A stretch of 64,000 nucleotides of DNA from contig NZ_CP076022.1 in assembly GCF_018622995.1 (NCBI RefSeq), positions 558,001 through 622,000 on the forward strand, given 5' to 3'. Origin of the DNA: Arthrobacter jiangjiafuii. GTDB lineage: Bacteria; Actinomycetota; Actinomycetes; Actinomycetales; Micrococcaceae. The notes under the pieces were generated by a model that ran no database searches, was not told the origin of the DNA, and saw only the letters and a list, made by a program, of their open reading frames with translations. The translations under genes and the position numbers were made by a program. Positions 27,186-35,615 of this stretch are shown here, in pieces (within the stretch, counting starts at the first letter, position 1; every line of letters starts with the position of its first letter).

Positions 27186-28013
27186 ATGGGACGGGTAACC
27201 CGGCGCGGGCAGGTCACAAAATTCCGGACCGACGGAACAACCAGTAAACGCGAAGACGTGCTGGCAGGCGAGGAGCCGCTGGAGATCCGCGTACAGGGGC
27301 GGTCCTTCACCGTCACCATGCGGACTCCGGGCGACGACTTCGACCTCGTAGCAGGGTTCCTGGTTTCCGAGGGGATTATCTGGGAGCCGGGGCAGCTGAT
27401 CAGCCTGCGCTACTGCTCCGGAGTGGACGAGTCAGGCCAGCAGACCTTCAACGTGGTGGACGTGCAGCTGCGCCCGGACACCGCCCTGCCGGACACCGCG
27501 ATGGAACGCCATGTCTACACCTCCAGTTCCTGCGGCATCTGCGGCACCGCCTCCATCGAGGCCGTCCGCAAGTCTTCGCACTATTCGGTAGGCGACGACG
27601 ACGTCCGGGTGGCGCTGCCGGTGCTGGCGGGGCTGCCGGAGCAGCTGCGGAAGCAGCAGAAGATCTTCGACCGCACCGGAGGGGTCCATGCGGCGGGGCT
27701 GTTCGACGCCGAGGGCACCCTGCTGTGCCTGCGGGAGGACGTGGGGCGCCACAACGCCGTTGACAAGGTGGTGGGCTGGGCCCTGCGCGCCGGTCTGCTG
27801 CCGCTGCGCGGCACCGTTCTGCAGGTCTCCGGCCGGGCGTCCTTTGAACTGGTGCAGAAGGCACAGCTGGCGGGTATCCCGTTGCTGGCGGCAGTCAGCG
27901 CGCCGTCGTCGCTCTCGGTGGAACTGGCCCAGGACGCGGGGATGACCCTGGTGGGTTTCAGTCGCGGAACCTCGCTGAACTGCTACGCGTTCCCGGAACG
28001 GATATCGGCCTGA
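27186..28013 (+). CDS. fdhD: Formate dehydrogenase accessory sulfurtransferase
   Basis: FdhD moves sulfur from a cysteine desulfurase to the molybdenum cofactor of formate dehydrogenase, which is required for activity. The 275-residue protein has the sulfur-relay motif Cys116-G-I-Cys119 (SSSCGICGTASIEAV) and the conserved RTGGVHAAGLF and REDVGRHNAVDKV. ATG 27186 gives the family N-terminus; upstream in-frame sequence lies in moeA. It is 50 bases after moeA. The dehydrogenase itself is not in this window. Confidence 0.96.
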   Translation: MGRVTRRGQVTKFRTDGTTSKREDVLAGEEPLEIRVQGRSFTVTMRTPGDDFDLVAGFLVSEGIIWEPGQLISLRYCSGVDESGQQTFNVVDVQLRPDTALPDTAMERHVYTSSSCGICGTASIEAVRKSSHYSVGDDDVRVALPVLAGLPEQLRKQQKIFDRTGGVHAAGLFDAEGTLLCLREDVGRHNAVDKVVGWALRAGLLPLRGTVLQVSGRASFELVQKAQLAGIPLLAAVSAPSSLSVELAQDAGMTLVGFSRGTSLNCYAFPERISA

Positions 28014-28034
28014 CCAAGCGGGTTACAACCGGGT

Positions 28035-29714
28035 TCAGTGCCGCGCCGGCAGCCGCACCGTGACTGTTGTGCCGCGGCCCACGGCGGAATCCAGGTTCAG
28101 CTCCCCGCCATGCTGGAACACGATGTCCTGCACGATGGCCAGGCCCAGCCCGGTGCCCGGAATGGCCGCAGCAGTGGCATTGGACGCCCGATAGAACCGC
28201 TGGAACAGCTTGGGGATATCCGCTTCCGGGATGCCGATGCCGTTGTCCACGACCTGGATCCGGATCTGGGGACCGGTATCGGTGGCCACTGCCTCACCGA
28301 GAAGCTCCACTGTGCCGCCGGGCTGCGTGAACTTTACTGCGTTGGACACCAGGTTGGTGAACACCTGCTCCATCTGGGTCAGATCGCCGTCGGCCAGCAA
28401 CGGCGACGTTACCGGGCCCATTTTGAGCGTTATGTCGTTGGCGGCGGCGGCCGGAGCCAGCGCTGCGGACACCGAAGCCAGCAGGTGTGCGAGGTCGAGC
28501 TCTTCCACATCCAGCCCGGAGGCGTGGGCGTCGCTGCGCGAGATGGTGAGCAAATCGGAAATGAGCTGGTTCAGCCGCGTGGCGTTCCGGCCCACGATCT
28601 CGAGCATCTCGCCCACTTGCGGGGGAAGGTCCCCGCCGGAACCGTCCATGATCAGTTCCAGGTAGCCGGTGATGGAGGTCAGCGGTGTGCGGAGCTCGTG
28701 GTTGACCGTGGCGACAAAGTCGGTTTTGGCCTTGTCCAGTTCCCGCAGCCGGGCCAGGACCTCCCGCTGCGCCGTGATGAGGTGTCCCTGCACCAGCCCG
28801 TGGGCCAGGTTGCCGCTGAGATGCTTGATGAGCGACAGCTCTGTCCGGCTCCAGTGGCGTGCACGGGTTGTTCCGGCAATCCAGATGTAGCCCAGTACCT
28901 GGTCACCGTGGGCCAGGGGAGCGAACACCGAGGTGCGCAGCCCTGCCTCGGCTGCCCCGGGCAGATCCGGGCCGGCCAGTTCGTCGAGGTTGCGGTGGTC
29001 TTCGATCCGTCGCACCTTTTCCCGTTCCCAGAGACTGGAGCTGAGCTCCTGCGCCGTGTGCAGGGGAAGATGGGGAATCCCAGGCGATCCGGGCTTCTTG
29101 CTCCAGGACGCCCCCATTTCGGGAACGCGGCCATCCGGAAACGTCTCGATGCGGACATGGCAGGCGTCAAATGTTTCACCCAGGCCGCGTACCACCAGGT
29201 CAAGCATCTGTTCGGGATCGTTGGTGGCGCGCAGTGCAGCTGAAATGGCCCGGCTGTCCGCCCGGAGGCGGGCGGCCGCCACCTTCCGCCGCCGCGTGGC
29301 GCGGCTGCCGGCCAGGACGAGGGCCACCCGGCTTGCCAGATCGGCGTACCGGACGGGGCCGCCGGAAAACTGCGTGATGCCCAACTCGACCATCGCGTCA
29401 ATGTCCAGGTCGGAGTCGCCCGAAAGCAGGATGATGGGCAGCCCGGAGACGGAAGGTTCCTGGCGCAGCCGGCGAAGCTGGTCCGGGGAGGCTGCGGAGA
29501 GCATCTCGGCGTCCACGATGCCCAGCACGGAGTCCTTGTTCTGGAGCGCTTTGATGGCGTCGTATTCGTTGTCCACATGCAGCGGCGTCAGTCCGGCCGC
29601 GTTCAGGACCGCCTCTGCCGTTTCCCGTGTGCTGCGGGTGCTGACCGCCACCAGGGCGCACTGCACGTGGGCGCCGGAGGACGCCGCGTCCAGTGGTTGT
29701 AGCGCCGTGGTCAT
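28035..29714 (-). CDS. Soluble sensor histidine kinase with receiver-like and GAF domains
   Basis: This 559-residue kinase has no transmembrane helix and is likely cytosolic. It has an N-terminal receiver-like domain (~15-135, candidate Asp68 in VLGIVDAEM), a GAF sensor domain (~155-310), HisKA with His339 (VATVNHELRTPL), and HATPase with NAVKFT, DNGIGI, FQRFYR and GTGLGLAIV. ATG 29714 is chosen; the in-frame codon at 29804 would add unrelated residues. No response regulator lies beside it, so it may be an orphan kinase, or its receiver-like domain may act in cis. The ligand of the GAF domain is unknown. Confidence 0.9.
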   Translation of the reverse strand: MTTALQPLDAASSGAHVQCALVAVSTRSTRETAEAVLNAAGLTPLHVDNEYDAIKALQNKDSVLGIVDAEMLSAASPDQLRRLRQEPSVSGLPIILLSGDSDLDIDAMVELGITQFSGGPVRYADLASRVALVLAGSRATRRRKVAAARLRADSRAISAALRATNDPEQMLDLVVRGLGETFDACHVRIETFPDGRVPEMGASWSKKPGSPGIPHLPLHTAQELSSSLWEREKVRRIEDHRNLDELAGPDLPGAAEAGLRTSVFAPLAHGDQVLGYIWIAGTTRARHWSRTELSLIKHLSGNLAHGLVQGHLITAQREVLARLRELDKAKTDFVATVNHELRTPLTSITGYLELIMDGSGGDLPPQVGEMLEIVGRNATRLNQLISDLLTISRSDAHASGLDVEELDLAHLLASVSAALAPAAAANDITLKMGPVTSPLLADGDLTQMEQVFTNLVSNAVKFTQPGGTVELLGEAVATDTGPQIRIQVVDNGIGIPEADIPKLFQRFYRASNATAAAIPGTGLGLAIVQDIVFQHGGELNLDSAVGRGTTVTVRLPARH

Positions 29715-29923
29715 GGCGGCCTTTCGTATATGTGCCGAAATCTCAGTGTGGGCAGCGAATCGAAGTGTATCAGCGCATACCTGCTGTGACGTGAGCTGTA
29801 ACACGCCGTCCGGCGTGCCGCTTCCGCCGCCTGTTCTGCAGAGGATTCCGCCGCCACAGGCAGGTCAACGGTGTGCCGCTTCCCGGGCTTAAGCTGGATG
29901 GTGCATACAACGGAGGCAGCATC

Positions 29924-31816
29924 ATGAGCATGGAGAGCGCGGCCTGGGGTTCCCTTTATAAGATCTCCACCGCCAAGGGCAGCAACAACAAGATTTCCCG
30001 GGAGACGCTGAAGCGGATCATCACCTTCGCGTCCCCGTACAAGAGGCAGCTGATCGGATTCGTACTGCTGTCCACGCTGGGCGCGTTCCTGGCGGTGGCG
30101 ACGCCGGTGTTGGCCGGTGAGGTTGTCAACGCGCTCGTTGCCGGGGCGGCAGTGGACCGGGTGTTCTGGCTCGCCGGGCTGATCGCCGTGGTGGCACTGG
30201 CCGACGCCGGGGTGTCCCTGGCCACCCGCTGGTTCTCCTCCCGCATCGGCGAGCAGGTCATCCTGGACCTGCGCACGGCGGTCTTTGACCACGTGCAGAA
30301 GATGCCGATCGCCTTCTTCACCCGCACCCGCACCGGCGCGCTGGTCAGCCGGCTGAACAACGACGTCATCGGCGCCCAGCAGGCGTTCAGCGGAACCCTC
30401 TCCGGCGTCGTATCCAACGTGGTCGCCCTGGTCCTGACGCTCATCGTCATGCTCAACACCTCCTGGCTGGTCACCGTCCTGGCAATGCTGCTGCTGCCGG
30501 TCTTCCTCATCCCGGCCCGCAGGATGGGCGGAAAGCTGGCGGCGCTGCGCCGCGAGGCCGCCAACCACAACGCATCGATGGGCACGCAGATGACCGAACG
30601 GTTCTCCGCCCCCGGCGCCACCCTGGTCAAGCTCTTCGGCCGGCCCGAGCAGGAGTCCGGCGAGTTCGCCGTCCGCGCCGCCCGGGTGCGGGACATCGGG
30701 GTGAAGATGGCCATGATGCAGGCGGTGTTCGTGACCGCGCTGACGCTGGTTTCGGCGCTCGCACTCGCGCTGGTTTACGGCCTGGGCGGCTACCTGGCCC
30801 TGACCGGCACCCTGGACACCGGCGACGTCGTCACCCTGGCGCTGCTGCTGACCCGCCTCTACGCACCGCTGACCTCACTGGCCAACGCGCGGGTGGAGAT
30901 CATGAGCGCGGTGGTGAGCTTTGAACGCGTGTTCGAAATCCTGGACCTCAAGCCGCTGATCCGGGAAAAGGACCACCCCGTTCCGGTGCCGCAGGGTCCG
31001 CTGGGCGTGGAGTTCGACGACGTCAGGTTCGCCTATCCCACCGCCGACAAGGTCTCGCTGGCCTCACTGGAGGATGTTGCGGTGCTCGACACCCGCGGCG
31101 GCGAGGAAGTGCTGCACGGGATTTCGTTCCGGGTGGAGCCGGGGCAGACTGTCGCCCTGGTGGGAACCTCTGGCGCCGGCAAGTCCACGATCGCGCAGCT
31201 GCTGTCTCGGTTGTACGACGTCGATTCCGGTGCGGTGCGCTTCTCCGGCACCGATGTCCGCGACGTCAGCTTCGCCTCGATGCGGCAGGCGCTGGGCATG
31301 GTGACCCAGGACGGTCACCTGTTCCACGAAAGCATCCGGTCCAACCTGCTGCTGGCCAATCCGGAGGCCACCGAGGACCAGGTCTGGGATGCCCTGCGGC
31401 GTGCCCGCCTGGAAGACCTGATCCGTTCGCTGCCGGACGGGCTGGACACCATGGTGGGGGAGCGCGGTTACCGGCTTTCGGGCGGGGAACGCCAGCGCAT
31501 GACCATCGCCCGGCTGCTGCTGGCCCAGCCGCGGATCGTGATCCTGGATGAGGCCACTGCGGCACTTGACTCCACCTCCGAAGCCGCGGTGCAGGCAGCA
31601 CTGGGCGAGGCACTTGAGGGGCGCACCGCCGTCGTGATTGCGCACCGGCTCTCCACCATCCGGAACGCGGACAAGATCCTGGTGATTGAGGGCGGGCGCA
31701 TTGCCGAGCAGGGCACCCATGCCGAGCTGCTGGCGCTGGGCGGGCGGTATGCGGAGTTGCACGGCACGCAGTTCGCCGTTGAGCCCGTCGCGGAGGAGGA
31801 TGCCGTCCGCGGCTAG
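29924..31816 (+). CDS. ABC exporter, fused permease and ATPase (MsbA/LmrA type)
   Basis: This 630-residue half-transporter has six transmembrane helices (residues ~40-330) followed by a nucleotide-binding domain. Walker A is GTSGAGKST (414-422), the signature is LSGGERQRM, Walker B is RIVILDEATAALD, and IAHRLSTI is the switch His. ATG 29924 has GGAGG seven bases upstream. A homodimer would export lipids or drugs. It is divergent from the kinase gene, which could regulate it, but no direct evidence shows this. Confidence 0.93.
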   Translation: MSMESAAWGSLYKISTAKGSNNKISRETLKRIITFASPYKRQLIGFVLLSTLGAFLAVATPVLAGEVVNALVAGAAVDRVFWLAGLIAVVALADAGVSLATRWFSSRIGEQVILDLRTAVFDHVQKMPIAFFTRTRTGALVSRLNNDVIGAQQAFSGTLSGVVSNVVALVLTLIVMLNTSWLVTVLAMLLLPVFLIPARRMGGKLAALRREAANHNASMGTQMTERFSAPGATLVKLFGRPEQESGEFAVRAARVRDIGVKMAMMQAVFVTALTLVSALALALVYGLGGYLALTGTLDTGDVVTLALLLTRLYAPLTSLANARVEIMSAVVSFERVFEILDLKPLIREKDHPVPVPQGPLGVEFDDVRFAYPTADKVSLASLEDVAVLDTRGGEEVLHGISFRVEPGQTVALVGTSGAGKSTIAQLLSRLYDVDSGAVRFSGTDVRDVSFASMRQALGMVTQDGHLFHESIRSNLLLANPEATEDQVWDALRRARLEDLIRSLPDGLDTMVGERGYRLSGGERQRMTIARLLLAQPRIVILDEATAALDSTSEAAVQAALGEALEGRTAVVIAHRLSTIRNADKILVIEGGRIAEQGTHAELLALGGRYAELHGTQFAVEPVAEEDAVRG

Positions 31817-31849
31817 CGGCGCAGGGATGTACCCAGGGGGCAGCGCGGG

Positions 31850-31885
31850 ATTTTGATCGGTGGTGCCATTTTGATCGGTGGTGCC
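31850..31885. repeat. 18-bp perfect tandem repeat overlapping the tRNA-Arg 3' end
   Basis: ATTTTGATCGGTGGTGCC occurs twice without a gap (31850-31867 and 31868-31885). The second copy contains the CCA end and first acceptor bases of tRNA-Arg, so the first copy duplicates a partial tRNA 3' end. It may record slippage or an integration scar. Confidence 0.85.
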
Positions 31886-31955
31886 CCCGGCCGGAATCGA
31901 ACCGACGACCTGCCCTTTAGGAGAGGGCCGCTCTATCCTACTGAGCTACGAGGGC
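31879..31955 (-). tRNA. tRNA-Arg (anticodon CCT), CCA encoded
   Basis: On the minus strand the gene begins GCCCTCGTAGCTCAG, has an anticodon loop CTCCTAA giving anticodon CCT, a T loop GGTTCGATTCC and an encoded CCA. The acceptor stem GCCCTCG/CGGGGGC pairs with one G-U. It reads AGG codons. It lies in the opposite direction to the ABC gene upstream. Confidence 0.95.
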
Positions 31956-32022
31956 GGGCTGCCGGACTGGCCGGCAGGCGGTTATCAGCTTACCTGTTTC
32001 CCGGGCTCCGGTGCTGCACCCG

Positions 32023-32553
32023 TTACGGTGCGTGTTGCCCGGCCGGTGCATCCGGAGCGGCCGGGGCCGGGGATTCCAGTGCAGCCTGATGGGCGGAGTA
32101 GGCCCCGCGCATGTCTTCCATGAACCGGTGGACGGTCTGCAGCTCTTCGGTGGAGTACCGGCTCATCACCGTATCCGTCAGCGCCCCGAGCGGCCCGAAG
32201 TAGGCTCCGGCCAGCTTCATGGCCAGCGGTTCAAAGTGCAGGGTCACCTTCCGGCGGTCGGCGTGGTCCCGGTTGCGGTGGATGTGTCCGATCCGCTCCA
32301 GCCGGTCAATGACCGCCGTCGTCGCGCCCGTCGAGGTGCCGAGCATGGCGCTGAGCCGGCCGGCGGTAAGCGCCTCGTGACGGGTTTCGGCTTCCATGAT
32401 CAGGGTCAGGGCACGCATATCGGTGGCGTTGAGCCCGTGCCGGTGCGCGAAAGCATCCGCCACGCGCTGCCCGTCCAGGGCCATGCCGCGGATGGCGTTC
32501 ACGATGTCCCGCTTGAGATCCTTCTCTTCCACGCTCCTATAGTAACTCCACAT
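32023..32553 (-). CDS. MarR-family transcriptional regulator
   Basis: This 176-residue winged-helix regulator has the MarR core from ~15 to 145: LNATDMRALTLIMEA, then TAGRLSAMLGTSTGATTAVIDRLERIGHI (recognition helix), then HADRRKVTLHFEP (wing). The C-terminus is Ala/Pro-rich. It is divergent from an MMPL transporter, and a palindromic operator lies between them, starting three bases from its ATG. It probably represses itself and the transporter until a ligand, perhaps a drug or lipid, binds. Confidence 0.92.
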   Translation of the reverse strand: MWSYYRSVEEKDLKRDIVNAIRGMALDGQRVADAFAHRHGLNATDMRALTLIMEAETRHEALTAGRLSAMLGTSTGATTAVIDRLERIGHIHRNRDHADRRKVTLHFEPLAMKLAGAYFGPLGALTDTVMSRYSTEELQTVHRFMEDMRGAYSAHQAALESPAPAAPDAPAGQHAP

Positions 32554-32555
32554 TG

Positions 32556-32596
32556 AAGTATCTCTAAAAGTGAGATACTTTTTGCTGGAGATACTT
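32556..32596. promoter_or_regulatory. MarR operator: palindrome plus a third half-site
   Basis: AAGTATCTC (32556-32564), seven bases, then GAGATACTT (32572-32580) form a perfect inverted repeat. A further GAGATACTT at 32588-32596 repeats 16 bases later. The cluster lies between the divergent MarR and MMPL starts and is a good candidate for the MarR binding site. Confidence 0.82.
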
Positions 32597-32616
32597 TTAT
32601 TGCACCGGGAGCGAGC

Positions 32617-34752
32617 ATGAACGCAGGGATAGTGAAATCGGCCAAAGCGGCCTGGATAACGCTGCTGCTGAGCCTGGCGGTCATCATTGGCCTCTTTGCT
32701 CTGCCGGCACAGGAAAACGAGGCGTCCACGGTGGGCGGCCTCAGCGACAAGTACCAGACCACCCAGGTCAACGAACTCCTGGAGGAATTCCCGGATGCCC
32801 AGGAATCCACGGCACTGATTGTCGTTTCCCGGACTGACGGGGCGCCCATGACGGACGCCGACCAGGCCGCCATCGCCGAAATCAACGCCGCCGCCGCCGA
32901 GCTGGGTGCCGTTGGCCCCCCGCCGCAGGTGCCGCCGATCGTCTCCGAAAACAAGCTCGTGGGACTGGTTCCGGTAACCCTGAAGGCGGCAGCCGACGAC
33001 GGCGATGCCGTCGCCGCCGAGGTCGAAGCCCTGCGCGGGGAAATCTCCGCCACGGCACCCGAGGGGCTCAAGGCGGAGCTCACCGGCGGAGCAGCCTTCA
33101 CCGCAGACCTGGCCGGGGTGTTCTCCGGTGCCAACTTCATCCTGCTGACCGTCACCGCCGGCGTGGTGGCCCTGCTCCTGCTCGTCACCTACCGCTCACC
33201 GTGGCTCTGGCTGGTTCCGCTGGCCGTGGTGGCAACCATTGAGCAGGCCGCCCTCAAGGTGGTTGACTTGCTGGCCCCGGTGGTCGGCATCGACGTGGAC
33301 CCGTCCGCGGTTGGCATCACTTCCGTACTGGTCTTCGGTGCGGCCACCAACTATGCCCTGCTGCTGATTGCCCGCTACCGCGAGGAACTGCGCATCCACG
33401 AATCCAAGTACGAGGCCATGGGCAAGGCCCTCTCCCGGACGCGCGAAGCCATCATCGCCTCCGGCGGCACCGTGATCCTGGCGCTGCTGGTGCTGCTCTT
33501 CACCGACACCATGAGCTACCGCGGGCTGGGCTTCTCGGCGGCCACCGGCATTGTCCTGGCCATCCTCAGCGCACTCTTCATCCTGCCCGCAGCCCTGGTG
33601 CTGCTGGGGCGGAAGCTGTTCTGGCCGTTCGTGCCGAAGGTCGGCGACGCCGCCCGTGAAGGCAAGTTCTGGGGCAAGCTCGGCGAGGTCACGGCCCGTG
33701 CGCCCAAGCGCATTGCCGGCGCCGCCGTCGTCGTCCTGCTCGCCGCCGGAGGACTACTGTTCAATGTGCAGATCGGCCTGAGCGAAAACGAGCAGTTCAC
33801 CGAAAAGCCGCAGGCCGTCACCGCAGCCGAAACCCTGGCCGAGGGCTTCCCGGCAGGCTCGTCCTCGCCGGTGATCGTGCTGGTGAACTCCGACAGTGCC
33901 GATGCGGCAGTGGAGGAACTCGCCGCGCTGGAGAGCGTTTCGGGTGCCGAGGTGGCTTCCGAGCACAACGGCATGACGCGCATCGACGTGATCGACAGTT
34001 ATGAACCGGGCACCGACGGGGCCAACGCCTTCATCGGGGACCTTCGCTCCGATCTGGCCGCCAACCCGGAGTATGAAGCCCTGGTAGGCGGGGAAGCGGC
34101 CGAGCGGGTGGACCAGCTGGCTGCGAACCAGCACGACCTCACGCTGGTCGTCACCTCGGTGATCATCCTGGTCTTCCTGGTCCTGCTGGTGCTCCTGCGC
34201 AGTATCGTCGCTCCGGTGCTGCTGGTGGCGTCCGTGCTGCTGACCTTTGTGGCCAGCACCGGCATCAGCTGGTTCCTGTTCGTCAACGTGCTCGGCTTCC
34301 CGGCGCTGGACACGCTCACGCTGCTGTACAGCTTCATCTTCCTGGTGGCGCTGGGCGTTGACTACAACATCTTCCTGACCACCCGGGCCCGGGAGAACGC
34401 CGTCACCATGGGCACCAAGGCGGGCATGCTCAGCGCGCTGCGCTCCACCGGCGGGGTCATCACCAGTGCCGGCATCCTGCTGGCCGCAGTGTTCGCCGTG
34501 CTCGGCGTGCTGCCGCTGGTCACCCTGACCCAGGTGGGCATCACCGTGGCCATCGGCGTCCTGCTCGACACCCTGGTGGTGCGGACCGTCATTGTTCCGG
34601 CCCTGGCGTTCATCCTGGGCGAGAAGTTCTGGTGGCCGTCCAAGCCGGCCCAGCACGGCGGCACCGGCGGACGCCACGAGGCACCGGCGGGCGACTCCGG
34701 GCCGCGCCGGGAGCTTGCGCCGGCGGGGGCGCACCGCGCACCCGGCCGCTAG
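32617..34752 (+). CDS. MMPL-family RND-type membrane transporter
   Basis: This 711-residue protein has two repeats, each with a large extracytoplasmic loop and about six helices. The first repeat has a periplasmic-side loop at ~35-165 followed by LLTVTAGVVALLLLVTYRSPWLWLVPL and GAATNYALLLIARYREEL. The second has the loop at ~380-510 and LGVDYNIFLTTRARENAVTMG. The latter two carry the family's proton-relay segments. MMPL proteins export lipids, siderophores or drugs. It starts at ATG 32617 after GGAG and is controlled from the shared MarR operator. A strong terminator follows. Confidence 0.93.
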   Translation: MNAGIVKSAKAAWITLLLSLAVIIGLFALPAQENEASTVGGLSDKYQTTQVNELLEEFPDAQESTALIVVSRTDGAPMTDADQAAIAEINAAAAELGAVGPPPQVPPIVSENKLVGLVPVTLKAAADDGDAVAAEVEALRGEISATAPEGLKAELTGGAAFTADLAGVFSGANFILLTVTAGVVALLLLVTYRSPWLWLVPLAVVATIEQAALKVVDLLAPVVGIDVDPSAVGITSVLVFGAATNYALLLIARYREELRIHESKYEAMGKALSRTREAIIASGGTVILALLVLLFTDTMSYRGLGFSAATGIVLAILSALFILPAALVLLGRKLFWPFVPKVGDAAREGKFWGKLGEVTARAPKRIAGAAVVVLLAAGGLLFNVQIGLSENEQFTEKPQAVTAAETLAEGFPAGSSSPVIVLVNSDSADAAVEELAALESVSGAEVASEHNGMTRIDVIDSYEPGTDGANAFIGDLRSDLAANPEYEALVGGEAAERVDQLAANQHDLTLVVTSVIILVFLVLLVLLRSIVAPVLLVASVLLTFVASTGISWFLFVNVLGFPALDTLTLLYSFIFLVALGVDYNIFLTTRARENAVTMGTKAGMLSALRSTGGVITSAGILLAAVFAVLGVLPLVTLTQVGITVAIGVLLDTLVVRTVIVPALAFILGEKFWWPSKPAQHGGTGGRHEAPAGDSGPRRELAPAGAHRAPGR

Positions 34753-34770
34753 CGAAAGCCGGACCTCTCA

Positions 34771-34813
34771 ATGCAGAAGGCCTGCCCGGCTGTTCCGGGC
34801 AGGCCTTCTGCAT
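34771..34813. terminator. Bidirectional terminator after MMPL
   Basis: A perfect 19-base-pair stem (34771-34789 with 34795-34813, arm beginning ATGCAGAAGG) and a five-base loop lie between two convergent genes, followed by TTTGT on the plus strand. Confidence 0.92.
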
Positions 34814-34838
34814 TTGTGCTCTTGGTTGTTGATGCTGC

Positions 34839-35480
34839 CTAGGAACCGGTGCCCGGCCCGGCTGCCCGTGGGCCCTGAGCCGGTGTCCGCTTGCCGAACA
34901 CTGCCACCACCGACGCCAGCAGGCTCAGCCCCAGCAGCACCCAGCGGGCGATGGTCAGGGTGCTGGCCAGCGCGGCGTCGGAAGCGGCGAGCTCCGCTGA
35001 GCCCAGGGCCTGGTCGATGACGACGTTCTCCCACAGATCGACGATGACAAAGAGGATCGGGGCCGCCCACAGCAGCCAGCGGCGGGCCCTGCCGCGGGCA
35101 TTCAGGCCAATGATCAGCAGCCAGGTGAAGCCGAAAATGAGCGGGAAAATGGTGCCGGCGGTCTTGTGCACGTAGCTGAGCTGGCCCAGGGCATCGCTGT
35201 CCATGACGCCGCGCAGGTCTTCCAGATAGGCCATGCTGTAACCGCCCACCAGCGAATCCGGCATGGCCATGCCGTCGCTCAGCTGCGTCATCTGGTCCAG
35301 CACCAGGAGGTGCAGGTAGAAGAACATGAAGAGCGTGGTGGCCACCGCTGCGATGAGGATCAGGTTCGCGTTGCTCTTGGCCTGCTGCTCGGTGCGCGGT
35401 GCGGTCATTTTCGCTGCCTGCGGGGGCTGTACGGCCTTCTCGCCGTGTTTTGCTGCCCGCTGTGCCGGAGTTTTTCCCAT
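34839..35480 (-). CDS. Four-helix membrane protein, unknown function
   Basis: This protein of about 213 residues has a Lys/Ala/Gln-rich cytosolic N-terminus (~1-38) and four hydrophobic helices: NLILIAAVATTLFMFFYLHLL, TIFPLIFGFTWLLIIGL, WLLWAAPILFVIVDLW, IARWVLLGLSLLASVVAVFG. A polar loop (DQMTQLSDGMAMPDSLVGGYS) faces outside. ATG 35480 and ATG 35408 are both possible starts and neither has a clear Shine-Dalgarno; the longer is listed. No family is recognised. Confidence 0.65.
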   Translation of the reverse strand: MGKTPAQRAAKHGEKAVQPPQAAKMTAPRTEQQAKSNANLILIAAVATTLFMFFYLHLLVLDQMTQLSDGMAMPDSLVGGYSMAYLEDLRGVMDSDALGQLSYVHKTAGTIFPLIFGFTWLLIIGLNARGRARRWLLWAAPILFVIVDLWENVVIDQALGSAELAASDAALASTLTIARWVLLGLSLLASVVAVFGKRTPAQGPRAAGPGTGS

Positions 35481-35615
35481 GCTTAACAGTATGGCTGCCC
35501 GGCTTGCGGGGTGACGGACCACGGGCGGGCAGGTGGCCGGTTCCTTGGACGGGGACCAGCCGCGGGTGCCGGCACGCCCGCTGGTATCGCTTGCCCCGCC
35601 GGATAGGCTGGGCGC

